Source: Chondrinema litorale (GTDB taxonomy: Bacteria; Bacteroidota; Bacteroidia; Cytophagales; Flammeovirgaceae). From it: a DNA stretch of 64,000 nt. The notes under the pieces were generated by a model. The model had not been told where the DNA came from, made no database searches, and worked only from the letters and a program-made list of their open reading frames with translations. The translations under genes were made by a program, and so were the position numbers. Below, in pieces: positions 45,050-55,614 of this stretch (position 1 is the stretch's first letter; each line of letters starts with the position of its first letter). The stretch is from the NCBI RefSeq assembly GCF_026250525.1, contig NZ_CP111043.1:4874442-4938441 (forward strand), given 5' to 3'.

Positions 45050-48049
45050 ATGAAAAACTACCCCCTAATCATTCTAAGCTTATTACTATTTACATGTAAT
45101 TCCAATCAGACTTCAATCAAAGAAAACCAGCCAGATCCAGAAATAGCAGATATGGAAATAATGGCAGGTTTTAAAATTGAATCATTCGCAAAAGAGCCGC
45201 TCATTGCTGATCCGGTAGCGATGGAAATTGATGAAAAAGGCGACATTTATGTAGTAGAAATGCATGGCTATCCACTTGACTTATCTAAGTCTGGACTCAT
45301 TAAAAAACTAATTGATACAGATGGAGATGGATTACCCGATAAATCTGAAATATTTGCAGATAGCCTTCAATTACCTAATGGCATTTTAAAATGGAAAAAT
45401 GGATTTATAGTTACAGATGCGCCCAATGTTTATTACCTAGAAGATTCTGATAATGATGGTAAAGCCGACATTAGAGAAACCTTACTTACAGGTTTTGCCC
45501 TTTCTAATCCACAGCACAACTTAAACACTCCAAAATTCGGTTTAGACAACTGGATTTACCTAGGCCATGAGCCTGCAATAACACCTTATGTTTACACGGA
45601 TGAATTTGGTGATATTGGTTCTAATGTTAAATACTTAAACACATCCTCATCTACCGATTTAGGAGAAAATGCCAATGGTAGAATGGTAAGGTTTAAACCA
45701 GAATCTGAAGAATTGGAAGCGCTTTCAGGTGAAACACAGTTCGGACATACAACAGATGCGTGGAACCATAGAATTTATACCAGTAATGCAGAACATCTAT
45801 TCCATGAAGTGTTGGCAGCAGAATACATCGCAAACAACCCTAATTTACTAATCAGGCAGGCAATTCAACGAATTCCAGACCATGGTGATGCAGCTAAAAT
45901 TTTTCCTATAACAGAAAACCCAAATCACCAATTACTTACAGATGTAGGTTTGATTACTTCAAGTTGCGGAGTTACTTGGTACGATGGCGGAACTTTCGGA
46001 GATAATTTTAAGAACATAACTTTTATTGCTGAGCCAGTCCATAATTTGGTTCACACCGATATTATCGAAGATAAAGGAGCTTCTTTTAATGCCAAAAGAC
46101 TGCTTGAAAACAAAGACTTTTTAGCCTCAAAAGACCCTTGGTTTAGGCCAGTAAATTTTTATGTGGGTCCAGATGGCTCAATATATTTGCTAGATTATTA
46201 CCGTCAGATAATTGAGCACCCAGAATGGATGTCAGATGAAGTAAATGAGTCTGGTGCATTATACAATGGAATTGACAAAGGGAGAATTTATAAAATCAGT
46301 CCTACTAATAGCAAAACTGAAAAGTGGCTGAGTAACTTATCACTAGACAAAGCGTCACCAGATGAACTAGCAAAATTGCTTGATAACTCGAATGGTTGGT
46401 ACAGAAAAACTGCACAAAGGTTATTATTCCAAAATAAAGAGAAATTTCCAGTAGAAGCAGTAAAATCCATTCTTAGCAATGCAAAGAATTCTGAAGCTAA
46501 AATACCAGCCATGTGGTTGCTCTACGATTTTGATAAATTAACAGAAGAAGATTTAAAAGCCTTGCTAAATGATGAGGTAGCAGGTGTAAGAGAAAATGCT
46601 ATTAAAGTAATTGAAAAACAAAGTGCTTCCGGTAAATCTATCAGCCCAGAATTAAAAGAAGCATTGTTTGCGCTCAGCAACGATTCATCTGACAAAGTAA
46701 AATATCAATTGCTTTGTACCTCAGCATTTATCGATGGTTCGGAACAAGTAGTAAATGAAATATTAAAACAAAACTTGAATGATGAATGGGTAGCTATCGC
46801 TTCGATTGCTGTAAGTGCAGGTAAAGAAGCATCATTACTAAATTACGCCATTGAAAACTTTACGGATGAAAAATCAACTGGAAAAGAAGTATTTTTCGCC
46901 AATTTGGCAGCAACAATTGCCAATGCTAAAAACAGAGAAGGATTAAACTTGATTATCCACTCTACTGAAAATGCTTGGTGGCAAGCTGCTGCACTTACAG
47001 GAATAAGCAATTTATGGAAATACAAATCGCCCACAATTGCTTTAAGTGTGGATGACAAGCTCGCTCTAGTTAACATGACTAGCCAAGTAGAAAATCCAAC
47101 ACTCGGAAAAGCAGCTATCAAATTACTTCAAATTACTGGATTCCCAAAAGGCGCAGCTACTATTGAAAGTATTGCAAAAGCTGAAAAAACTTTAAAAAAC
47201 ACAGAAGCTGATACGCTGCTTAAAGCAAATGCGATTGCATTGCTAAGTTCGTTCGATCCAGATAAATACAAACCAGATTTAATAGAAATAGTAAAATCAT
47301 CGCCATCAGATTTTCTTAAAATTGAAGCCATTAAAGCTTTAAAAACCACTCCTGATGAAGCTACAGTTTTAGCCGTAATTGATGTTGTTCCCAACCTAAG
47401 TGAAGAGGTCAAGCCAGAAGCCATCAAGTTATTTATGCAAGACAAACCTTATATTATGCTTTTTCTGGAAGCCATTGATCAAAATAAAATCAGTAAAAAT
47501 GACTTGCAGTGGAACAGAATGGTTTCTTTAATGAACTATGAAGATGATGACATAAGAGGTTATGCGCGCAAGCTTTTATCTGTAAATGAAGATAGAAAAG
47601 CCGTTTTGCAAGAATATTTACCGGCTATAGAAATGGCTGGCAATGCTCAAAATGGCAAAATCATTTTTGAGAAACTTTGCATAACTTGCCATCAGGCAGA
47701 AGACGTAAATGGTATTGACTTTGGCCCTAACCTCGCCACGTTAAAAAGTAGAAATCCGCATTCTATAGTTACAGAAATCATCAACCCGAACAACTCTATT
47801 GCCGATCAATATGATTTATGGGAAATTGAATTGAAAAATGGCAGTAAGGTTAGCGGAATTATTGATCAAGACTCACCAAAGCAATTGGTATTAAAACAGA
47901 TGAGTGGTGAGCAAGTGGTATTACAAAAAGAGAATATTGTCTCTCAAACCAAATCGAAATATTCTGCCATGCCTAATGGATTAGAAAATGGAATAAGTGT
48001 AGAAGAAATGGCAGATATTGTCGCATTCATCAAACAACAAGGAGCATAA
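45050..48049 (+). CDS. PVC-type c-heme lipoprotein with dehydrogenase-like propeller and HEAT-like repeats
   Basis: About 999 residues; the ATG at 45050 is preferred over a TTG one codon upstream. Lipobox FTCNSN makes it a lipoprotein. Domains in order: a membrane-bound dehydrogenase-type beta-propeller (about 40-430, with GDIYVVEMHGYPLD, DTDGDGLPDKSEIF and DNDGKADIRETLL), a long helical HEAT-like region (about 430-850) and a C-terminal cytochrome c domain with CITCH (Cys877, Cys880, His881), typical of the PVC-type heme-binding family. Probably an extracytoplasmic sugar or alcohol dehydrogenase that passes electrons to the heme. The operon is monocistronic, ended by a strong terminator. Confidence 0.93.
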   Translation: MKNYPLIILSLLLFTCNSNQTSIKENQPDPEIADMEIMAGFKIESFAKEPLIADPVAMEIDEKGDIYVVEMHGYPLDLSKSGLIKKLIDTDGDGLPDKSEIFADSLQLPNGILKWKNGFIVTDAPNVYYLEDSDNDGKADIRETLLTGFALSNPQHNLNTPKFGLDNWIYLGHEPAITPYVYTDEFGDIGSNVKYLNTSSSTDLGENANGRMVRFKPESEELEALSGETQFGHTTDAWNHRIYTSNAEHLFHEVLAAEYIANNPNLLIRQAIQRIPDHGDAAKIFPITENPNHQLLTDVGLITSSCGVTWYDGGTFGDNFKNITFIAEPVHNLVHTDIIEDKGASFNAKRLLENKDFLASKDPWFRPVNFYVGPDGSIYLLDYYRQIIEHPEWMSDEVNESGALYNGIDKGRIYKISPTNSKTEKWLSNLSLDKASPDELAKLLDNSNGWYRKTAQRLLFQNKEKFPVEAVKSILSNAKNSEAKIPAMWLLYDFDKLTEEDLKALLNDEVAGVRENAIKVIEKQSASGKSISPELKEALFALSNDSSDKVKYQLLCTSAFIDGSEQVVNEILKQNLNDEWVAIASIAVSAGKEASLLNYAIENFTDEKSTGKEVFFANLAATIANAKNREGLNLIIHSTENAWWQAAALTGISNLWKYKSPTIALSVDDKLALVNMTSQVENPTLGKAAIKLLQITGFPKGAATIESIAKAEKTLKNTEADTLLKANAIALLSSFDPDKYKPDLIEIVKSSPSDFLKIEAIKALKTTPDEATVLAVIDVVPNLSEEVKPEAIKLFMQDKPYIMLFLEAIDQNKISKNDLQWNRMVSLMNYEDDDIRGYARKLLSVNEDRKAVLQEYLPAIEMAGNAQNGKIIFEKLCITCHQAEDVNGIDFGPNLATLKSRNPHSIVTEIINPNNSIADQYDLWEIELKNGSKVSGIIDQDSPKQLVLKQMSGEQVVLQKENIVSQTKSKYSAMPNGLENGISVEEMADIVAFIKQQGA

Positions 48050-48053
48050 ATAT

Positions 48054-48088
48054 AAAATCCGCTCAGAGAAATACTTTGAGCGGATTTT
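48054..48088 (+). terminator. Rho-independent terminator after the c-heme lipoprotein gene
   Basis: A 12-bp stem (AAAATCCGCTCA with TGAGCGGATTTT) around an 11-nt loop, ending in Ts just past the stop. The symmetric A/T ends may also serve the convergent gene. Confidence 0.9.
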
Positions 48089-48109
48089 CAATCTATTATA
48101 AATAGTAGA

Positions 48110-48496
48110 TCAACTTATATCTTGAATTGTTATAATTTTATCATCTTTAAAATGGAAAACAGATTTACCTTTTAAATTAAGCGTATCTCCTATTTTTAAA
48201 CCATCAGGAAGATCAATTGCCAATTTACCAGTATAATCAATAGCGATTTCTATGTAATCTTCCTTCTCATCAAACGACATTATCTTTTGCTCCCTTTCTG
48301 TAAAAAATGATTTTGCCTGCTCTGCCTGATTTTTAAAAGCTTCGAAACCTTCAGTTTCGAGTGTTACCTCGCCATTAGCAATATTTTTAAAGACTACATC
48401 ATGATGTAAATCTCTAAGCATTACTTTTACATCAAAGCTATTATAACCTTGAATGTAATTTTCAATCATTTCCTTTTTTGTAGGAGTTGCATCCAT
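48110..48496 (-). CDS. SnoaL/NTF2-like nuclear transport factor family protein
   Basis: About 128 residues from MDATPTKKEMIENYIQGYNS; 16 codons upstream are open but outside the domain. It is a compact alpha+beta barrel with YIQGYNSFDVKVMLRDLHHDVVFKNI, VTLETEGFEAFKNQAEQAKSFF and a C-terminal strand HFKDDKIITIQDIS. SnoaL-like domains are found in small ligand-binding or isomerase proteins; function cannot be set from sequence. No signal peptide. Confidence 0.82.
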   Translation of the reverse strand: MDATPTKKEMIENYIQGYNSFDVKVMLRDLHHDVVFKNIANGEVTLETEGFEAFKNQAEQAKSFFTEREQKIMSFDEKEDYIEIAIDYTGKLAIDLPDGLKIGDTLNLKGKSVFHFKDDKIITIQDIS

Positions 48497-48609
48497 TGTT
48501 TTAGAATTAAAAAATAATTTCAGAAGCTTAGGTTCATAGATCATTCATTAAGAAGTCAACATTTTCCCTTTTAATTTTTTGATCTATTTATATAAATACT
48601 TTAAAATCA

Positions 48610-48897
48610 TTATTGAAGCTTATAAGAGTCTTCTTTAATACCTAAAGTATCATGCTTATGTTTTTGAGGAATTAATTTTCCTGATTGCGAAAGTGTCTTA
48701 AGTATTTTTTTAAACCTTAATCGATAATTCTTGAGTTCTAATTGTTTAGTCTGATCTTTAATGGGAACACCTATTTTCTCCAATATTTTCAAAGGTGTAA
48801 TATTTTGATTTTTATTTTCAAATTCTGATTTAATGAAAGTGTATGTCCAAACCAAATCAATTTGTTCAATTGTTAAGTCAGTTATTTTCTTTTTCAT
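48610..48897 (-). CDS. Hypothetical small protein
   Basis: 95 residues, basic and helical (MKKKITDLTIEQIDLVWTYTFIKSEFENKN ... LKNYRLRFKKILKTLSQSGKLIP). The C-terminal half could be a winged-helix-like DNA-binding or small adaptor fold, but I recognise no family. Separate from its neighbours by about 70-110 nt. Low confidence that it is a real gene; the ATG and coding bias are reasonable. Confidence 0.5.
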   Translation of the reverse strand: MKKKITDLTIEQIDLVWTYTFIKSEFENKNQNITPLKILEKIGVPIKDQTKQLELKNYRLRFKKILKTLSQSGKLIPQKHKHDTLGIKEDSYKLQ

Positions 48898-48967
48898 GAA
48901 ATCATTTTAAACACCAGATAATTAAGTACTTTAATAAAGTTACTTTTATTTACAGTAAAACCTAAGT

Positions 48968-49888
48968 TTACTTTGTTACTAAATTGGCAATTTCATTAGC
49001 TAGACCAATAGTTGCTACAGAACCACTGTTAAACTGTAAAAAGTCTTTCTCTATTCCATCACTAAAAATCACTCCATCAGTTGGCATTAAAGACTCTATA
49101 CTCAATTGACTATTTTGATTGAGGATGCCCGTTGTAATTCCTGTTTGAGTTCTTAAACTTTGAAAAGGCTCACGCACTGCAAATAGCAATTGATTGTCTT
49201 GAAGTTTTGGTCTCTTGGGTTTTAGGTCTTTTTCGAACAAATTGGCAACTCCGTAAGCCATGTTAAAAATTGAACTTAACCAACCAGTTGAACCTGTAGG
49301 TGTAGAAACAATTATTCCGCTAGAAGAATGCTCTTCAATATGATCGTTGAATGAAATTTTATAGCGAGCTGAAACATGAGAAGATGCGCCGATAAACAAA
49401 TCGTTAAATGCCAATAACCGCTGCCCATCATTCAGTTTGGCTTCTGCAAAACGTATCGTTTTTAACTGATGGTTTCCAGACATTACCCTATCTACTCCTA
49501 CTAAAAAATCGGATGTATTAAAAGGTAGCAAAACACCATCGTAGCGATTAACATCTGGGTTCACGGCCACAATGGGAACTCCTCCTGCATACTTAGCTGT
49601 ATTCGCCACCAAACCATCTTGCCCGATGACAACTATCAAATTTTTCTCTGAAAAAATATATTGAGGCACATAGGTTCGCTCTACAATTTTGTACTTAACT
49701 ACACTCGATAATTGTGACTGTAAAGCATTTAGCGACTCATGAAAAACCTCGTGCTCACGCTCGTAATCTTCGAAAACACCACCAAAGCTTTCGATATAAA
49801 ACTTGGTTTGTGATCTGGTATTAAAGCGCTCTATGAGAGATTCAAGCCTTGTTTTATTTTTTACAATGATGGCATATTCTAACTTCAT
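48968..49888 (-). CDS. Divergent NAD kinase-like protein
   Basis: 306 residues. It has the NAD kinase/diacylglycerol kinase-like arrangement: VVIGQDGL (89-93) in place of GGDGT, FNDLFIG (161-167) in place of the usual NE motif, and SSSGIIVSTPTGSTGW (188-203), the typical NAD-binding loop. The catalytic-type Asp of the first motif is kept, but two flanking positions differ from canonical NadK, so it is probably a sibling with altered substrate or regulation. Starts at an ATG that overlaps the TGA of the SPFH gene by 4 nt (ATGA), so translation is coupled. No other nadK is visible in the window. Confidence 0.85.
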   Translation of the reverse strand: MKLEYAIIVKNKTRLESLIERFNTRSQTKFYIESFGGVFEDYEREHEVFHESLNALQSQLSSVVKYKIVERTYVPQYIFSEKNLIVVIGQDGLVANTAKYAGGVPIVAVNPDVNRYDGVLLPFNTSDFLVGVDRVMSGNHQLKTIRFAEAKLNDGQRLLAFNDLFIGASSHVSARYKISFNDHIEEHSSSGIIVSTPTGSTGWLSSIFNMAYGVANLFEKDLKPKRPKLQDNQLLFAVREPFQSLRTQTGITTGILNQNSQLSIESLMPTDGVIFSDGIEKDFLQFNSGSVATIGLANEIANLVTK

Positions 49889-50907
49889 CGCTTCTGTCCT
49901 CTCTTTTCATTCAGAATAGACTCTAATAATTCTGGACTGATGTTGATGTTACCAATTTTCTCTGCATTTTCGGCTAGTTCTCTAAAAGCAAGTGAAATAT
50001 TAAACCCAGGAGTATTGCTATTACTAAGCGCCGTAAGTGTTTTCCAATCGAGTTCTTTATAAGGTTTTAAAGTAGTTTCGATTACATATCCTTTTGTCTC
50101 TGCTTCTTTCTTATCGTTGGCTGTTTTTTGCTCAATCAATTGTTTCCTTTGGTTCTCAATGGCAATATCAGCTTCTAACCTCATTTCTCTCAGTTTCCGT
50201 TGGTTTTCTGCTTTTTGCACATCAGATTCCATGCGTTTTTCTGCAATTTGCTTTTGCTTCTCTTCAACTGCGATTTCAGTGTTTAACTCTGTCTCTTTTA
50301 TTCTTCTCTCCTGCTCAACTGCAAAGTTTCTACGTTCATAAATTGCATGATCAGCCTCTTGTTGCAATTTCTCTCTAGTTTCCGTCTCTAATGCTCTAGC
50401 CATTTCTGGTGTAGCTTTGATTGATAGAATATTTGCTCCCAGAATTTCGATACCTAACATGCCAATAGCAGGAGATGCCTTTAAACCTTCCAGTATTCTT
50501 TCTTCAATAGTTTTTGCCGAACGAATGGCATCTTTCAAATTTATATCATGAATGAAAGATGAAGTTGAAGTTTGAGCCTCATTAATAATCCTTTGATTCA
50601 GCTTTTCAATGTCGCTCTTTTTATACTGACCTATATCATTTACAGTAAAATCTAATACATCTGCCAGCGTCTTTGGTTGAGATATTTTGTAACTGATTTG
50701 TCCTTGGATGGTAACTGTTTGATAATCTTTGGTCGATTCATTAAACACAAATGGCAAATCGTTACTACCCATTGGAATAGCCACAATAGAACTATTAGGA
50801 GCAAAATAAAAAAAAGAAAGTCCACGACCTTCTTTGCTTATGTTTCCATTCTTATAATGAATCACATAAGTCATCGAATCGAATTTGATATGTTTAATTC
50901 CAAACAT
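49885..50907 (-). CDS. SPFH/band 7 domain protein
   Basis: 340 residues. N-terminal SPFH domain (about 1-175) with VTIQGQISYKISQPKTLADVLDF and FIHDINLKDAIRSAKTIEERILEGL, then a long charged coiled coil (about 175-290, HAIYERRNFAVEQERRIKETEL). There is no N-terminal membrane helix, unlike HflK/C or stomatin, so membrane association would need another route. The C-terminus has ISLAFRELAENAEKIGNINISPELL. SPFH proteins form large ring scaffolds. First gene of a two-gene unit with the NAD kinase-like protein. Confidence 0.9.
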   Translation of the reverse strand: MFGIKHIKFDSMTYVIHYKNGNISKEGRGLSFFYFAPNSSIVAIPMGSNDLPFVFNESTKDYQTVTIQGQISYKISQPKTLADVLDFTVNDIGQYKKSDIEKLNQRIINEAQTSTSSFIHDINLKDAIRSAKTIEERILEGLKASPAIGMLGIEILGANILSIKATPEMARALETETREKLQQEADHAIYERRNFAVEQERRIKETELNTEIAVEEKQKQIAEKRMESDVQKAENQRKLREMRLEADIAIENQRKQLIEQKTANDKKEAETKGYVIETTLKPYKELDWKTLTALSNSNTPGFNISLAFRELAENAEKIGNINISPELLESILNEKRGQKR

Positions 50908-51054
50908 GCGGTTTGTATCAGTTTATAAGAGACACTTTGTTACAAAATTTGGCTAAAATTAATATCTAAAGCAGTTTTTCCTAGTTTTTAATTAAAATTA
51001 GTGGAATTCATGTACGTATTCTTTTTAAGCAAATTTTTAGGTTTCTAAGTAGAA

Positions 51055-51086
51055 AAAAGGCAAAAGATTTAAATCTTTTGCCTTTT
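51055..51086 (-). terminator. Strong Rho-independent terminator
   Basis: A perfect 16+16-bp palindrome (51055-51070 with 51071-51086, GCAAAAGATTT core) flanked by a T-run on the minus strand. It ends the ELWxTDG-repeat gene. Confidence 0.85.
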
Positions 51087-51108
51087 GAGTAAATTTCTAA
51101 TTGTTAAT

Positions 51109-54059
51109 TTATTCTTTTAAAAACTTTCTAACCAATTTCTTATCGCCAGTATTTACAACAAAAAAATACATGCCTTTTGGCAGGTTACCTATATATATTT
51201 CATTATGCTGAGTAGTAAAAAACTCTACAGATTGCCCATTTAAATTAAATACTTGTACCTGTTGTACATTAATACCCTCTACATTTATTCTAATATACTC
51301 AGCTCCCGGATTTGGATAAAGAGTGAATATTTCATCATCAACCAAATCATCAATTGCTGTAACATCATTTTCATCTTCTTCGTCGGAATTTTTCTCATCA
51401 GGTTCTTCGACTTCTGAATCAAGTTTCCAAATTTGTCTTCCCTCACTTTCTGTATCAGCGGTAAAATATAATTCACCGTTAATGAACATTAAATTTTCAG
51501 GAATAGAACCTCTTGTCCCTAGAATTACATCATAAAGTTGAATGGTATTTTGTTCAGCTCCATAAGTAACCCATAATTCTACTCCATTTTCTTTTGAGTA
51601 TGCAGTAAAATAAACTTTTTGCCCATCACTAATAAATTCAGATGGATAAGAACCTTCAGAACCTGTATTCAAATCTTTTACCATCATTGTACCTTCTAAA
51701 GTACCATCAGTTTTCCAGAGTTCAACACCATTTACTCCATCCGTAGCAGAAAAGTATAAATAGCCACCTAACTCAGCATAACCATTTAAATCACCAACAC
51801 CTCCTATTCCTGGATTTATATCAGCAATCATATAAGTACTATCTGGAGAACCGTCTGTAATCCACAACTCTCTTCCATATTCACTTGTATAAGCTGTAAA
51901 AACCAACTTCCCGTTAAAGCTCACTAAATTTTGAGGACTATATAAATACTCTTCATTAATAGTCTTAATCCTTTTAGTATTTTCAAAGTCTCCTATACTG
52001 GTCCATAAAACATTCTCACTATCGGCTAAATACTTTCCAGAAAAATAAACTGAAGAATCTAAAGCAGTTAGGTTTTCAATTGAGAAAATTTCTAATATTT
52101 TAAAAGTACTAGCTTGTTTTCCATTACTTCTCCATAAATCTCCTCCATAATAAAAATAAACAAAATTATCTGTACTTACTCCATCATGACCAGAATATCT
52201 AAATTGACTCAATCCTGGACTAATATACTTTAAATTTGATATTGCTTCAACTTCACTACTGTTTGAAGACATCAAATAAGAGGTATCATTCATAATGGCA
52301 GAGAAGAATAGTTGATTTTGAAATTCAACTAAAAACCTATTTGAAAAGTCTACATATAAATTTTCAATATTACTTACTCTATTTGTACCTTCTTCTGATC
52401 CATTAGTTTTAAAAAGCTGCCCATAATCATTTTCAGAGGATGCAAAAAAGAATAAAGAATCATTATAGTCTATTAAAGCTTGTGGATACGCACCCAAACT
52501 ACCACTATAAATATCTTTAACTAAACTCAGGTTTTTTAATGAATCATCAAACACCCAAAGTTCAAACCCTGTTGTATCAGTTGACGCTCTAAAATAAAGT
52601 TTATTTTTTATTGGTGTAGGTTCAGAAATTGTTAGCCCTAATTTTAATTTCATTAAACTTTTAAGGCGTTCAACCTTTACTAAATTAATGTCAGTCTCCC
52701 ACAATTCAACTCCTATGTTTTTTGATTTTTTTGTAAAAACAATCTTTTCACTTGTAGAAAACACATCCTCTACATTACAAAATTCAGCATTACTAAAATG
52801 ATTTGAATTTAATAAATCTAAAACCCAAGCTTTCCTGAGACTATCAATTTCTGGAACAAAAACAGCAAAAAGCGAACTGTCAATTTGTTTAATATTTACA
52901 ACATCGTTGATTGTAAATGTCGTAGATTTTTGAAAGTTGAAAATTTCTTTTAGATCACTTAATTGAGAATCCTCAATATTATATGTTGCGAATACTGTAT
53001 TCCCATTAGCATCTCCTTTTGTAAATAATAAGTTATTATTATAATTTGAAAGATATGATGGTGAAAAATATTGAGAGTTTTTATTATTAAAAATAAATTC
53101 AAATTTCTTATCATCCGCATTAAATTTCAGAAGTGTTAACTGATTCTGATCTTGATCATAAAGAGATAGAAAAAGATCATCTTCTATTACTATAATATCT
53201 GAAAAGTATATATAAGATAAATCATCAAATGTTAGTTTTTCTATAAACTCTGAGTTTTCAGCGTTACCTCCAGTTTTATTTAAAATAATACTTAAACCTG
53301 TTTCATCTTTTTTAGAATAAACAAAATATAGCTCATTTTTGAATACAATATGATTTATTAAATGACATTCATCAAAATCATATTCATCCCAGAACTCACT
53401 TATAGAATAAGTTCCTTCTTCAGTTCCATCACTACGCCAAATATCATAAGTATTATTATTTGTTACAGTATTGAAGTAAATCAAACCATTTAAAGAGACT
53501 TGTAAAACATAAGGATATGTTCCACGATAATTAGGAATTTCATCCTTAACCATAATAGTCCCTTCAGTTGATCCATCGCTTCTCCACAATTGAATTTCTC
53601 CATCTTCTCCACTATCTAAAGCATTTAAAAAATAAATGTAATCATCATCTGTAGTTAGTTTGGCAGTATTTAAAGTTGAAATTGCAGTTAACATTTTAGT
53701 TCCAGATTCTGAACCATCTGTATACCAAATTTGCAGTCCATGTTCACCATCATCGGCAACAAAGTAAAATTTATCTTTAAATGTTATAGATGCTTCATGA
53801 AATAATAATGGAACACTACTACCATCACCTGGAAAGATATCTTTAAGAATATGAGTATTTTCTTCAGTTCCATCTGTTACCCAAATTTCTCTACCAGTGT
53901 CTTTATTTGTTACATAAAAAAATACAGATCATTGTACTTTTTAAACCTCGAAGGATCTTTATTTACTTGGTACAGATCGTAAGGTATGTTTGTCAGTTGT
54001 GTTTGAGCATATGAATTCAGCCCTATGATTAATATTATTAATGGTAATAACCTCTTCAT
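51109..54059 (-). pseudogene. T9SS-sorted ELWxTDG-repeat protein, interrupted by a one-base shift
   Basis: The 861-residue frame from 53694 starts inside a repeat, with no signal peptide. Upstream at 54059 another ATG encodes a signal peptide (MKRLLPLIILIIGLNSYAQ) and the first 28 residues of the mature protein, then runs into a stop at an A7 tract (53916-53922, T7 on the coding strand). Inserting one T there restores a single frame of about 983 residues, and the joined reading (FYVTNKDTGREIWVTDG) continues the repeat pattern. So the gene is full-length apart from one base. Repeats of the type ELWKTDGTxxGT occur about 13 times; the C-terminal 75 residues (FTLYPNPGAEYIRINVEG...) are a type A sorting domain, so secretion and surface anchoring by T9SS are expected. 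Either a phase-variable gene, a true mutant or a sequencing error. Confidence 0.8.
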
Positions 54060-54261
54060 TTAATTTTCCAATTAATTTCTAATCCTTTTTGGTTAAAACT
54101 CAATTAAAAAATAAATATTTTATGAAAAGATTGTACTTATCTAACATTCAATATTTTCGAATAATTGCTTCCTCTATTAGAATTACAAGTTAAATGACTT
54201 TGCAACACACCTCTTAATTCTGTATCTTCAAACGATTTCCCCAATCTATTAAAAATATCAT

Positions 54262-55566
54262 ATGAAACTATCTACAAAAATCTCATCTCAGCAAAACAAG
54301 AGAAGATTTATTAAAAAGATGCTAACAGGATCATTGGCTAGTATAGCTCTACCAACTTTGGCATCTGCAAACAGCTCAATCGCTAAAAGCCAGCAAGATT
54401 TTAATCAATTAAAATCACTTTACGAGGCAAGTGATGAGCGCTACTGGGAAATGGTAAAAAAGCAATATACCATACCAGCAAACCTAATTATGTTAAATGC
54501 TGCCAACCTTTGTCCAAGTCCGTACTTTGTTACAGAAAAGGTAACTTCGTTGCAGCAAAGCCTAGAGAAAAACGTCTCATTCCAATACAGAGCTGTGTTT
54601 GACACCGAAAGAGAAAAAGCTTTAAAAGCGCTTGCCGAATTTGTTGTTGCAGACGTGGAAGAAGTGGGTATTACAAGAAATACAACTGAAAGTAACAACA
54701 CCATTGTAAACGGCTTGCCTTTAAAGAAAGGTGATGAAATTATTCTTTGGGATCAAAACCACCCAACAAACTCTACTGCTTGGGTAGAAAGAGCTAAAAG
54801 AGATGGCTTTGTAATTAAAACAGTTTCCGTTCCGGAAAGTCCAGAATCTATAGAGGACTTAATTGCTCCTTTTGAAGCCGCAATCACTGGTAAAACCAAA
54901 CTGATATCTTTTTCGCATATTTCCAATACTTCGGGCATTGCGCTTCCTGCTAAGAAAATATGTGCTTTAGCCAAGTCTAATGGCATTTTAAGTATGGTTG
55001 ATGGCGCTCAATCTTTTGGTGTGATGAATGTTGACCTTAAAGATATAGATTGCGATTTCTATTCTGGAAGCACGCACAAATGGTTAATGGGGCCACTTGA
55101 AAATGGAATTTTATATATCAAGAAAGATCATATTGAGCAATTATGGCCAAGTATTGTAGGTGCTGGTTGGAAAAGTGGCAGTACCACAGTAGATGAAAAA
55201 TTCTGTGTAGTTGGCCAGAGAAACAATACCACAGAATCTGCGATTCCGGCCATTATAGATTTCCATATGTCTATCGGAAAACAACAAATTGAAGATAGAG
55301 TAAAGGCAATTCATACTTATCTTAAAAAGCAGATTCAGACAAAAGTACCTACTGCCAAGTTTATTACTCCTTTACAACCTGAGTTAAGTGCTGGGGTTAC
55401 CATTATTAACTTGCCAGAAAAGGATAATAAAAAAATATTCTCAAAACTTTATGAGACTCATGGTATAGCTTGTGCGCCAACTGGCGGACTTCGATTATCA
55501 GCTCATATTTACAATACCATGGCTGATATTGACAAAGTAACTGATGCTTTGAGCGCTGTTATATAA
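54262..55566 (+). CDS. Exported aminotransferase class V-type PLP enzyme
   Basis: 434 residues. The N-terminus has a Tat-like motif with Lys-Arg instead of twin Arg (NKRRFIKKMLTG) and a hydrophobic stretch ending LASA, so it is probably exported folded. The remainder is fold-type I PLP: GITRNTTESNNTIVNGLPL, ISFSHISNTSGIALPAKKI, SMVDGAQSFG and the Schiff-base Lys273 in SGSTHKWLMGP. Related proteins include isopenicillin N epimerase-like and cysteine desulfurase-like enzymes. Substrate unknown. Confidence 0.9.
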   Translation: MKLSTKISSQQNKRRFIKKMLTGSLASIALPTLASANSSIAKSQQDFNQLKSLYEASDERYWEMVKKQYTIPANLIMLNAANLCPSPYFVTEKVTSLQQSLEKNVSFQYRAVFDTEREKALKALAEFVVADVEEVGITRNTTESNNTIVNGLPLKKGDEIILWDQNHPTNSTAWVERAKRDGFVIKTVSVPESPESIEDLIAPFEAAITGKTKLISFSHISNTSGIALPAKKICALAKSNGILSMVDGAQSFGVMNVDLKDIDCDFYSGSTHKWLMGPLENGILYIKKDHIEQLWPSIVGAGWKSGSTTVDEKFCVVGQRNNTTESAIPAIIDFHMSIGKQQIEDRVKAIHTYLKKQIQTKVPTAKFITPLQPELSAGVTIINLPEKDNKKIFSKLYETHGIACAPTGGLRLSAHIYNTMADIDKVTDALSAVI

Positions 55567-55580
55567 GTTTAAAAATGATA

Positions 55581-55614
55581 AAAAAGCGCTTTTCTTAAAT
55601 GATTCGCGCTTTTT
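55581..55614. terminator. Bidirectional terminator
   Basis: AAAAAGCGC pairs with GCGCTTTTT around a 16-nt loop, between the aminotransferase gene and the convergent membrane-protein gene. Confidence 0.8.

Noticed and set aside
51109..54059. DNA-level tandem repeats or CRISPR in the ELWxTDG gene
   Set aside because: The repetition is at the protein level with divergent DNA and variable spacing; no identical direct repeats or spacers were seen.
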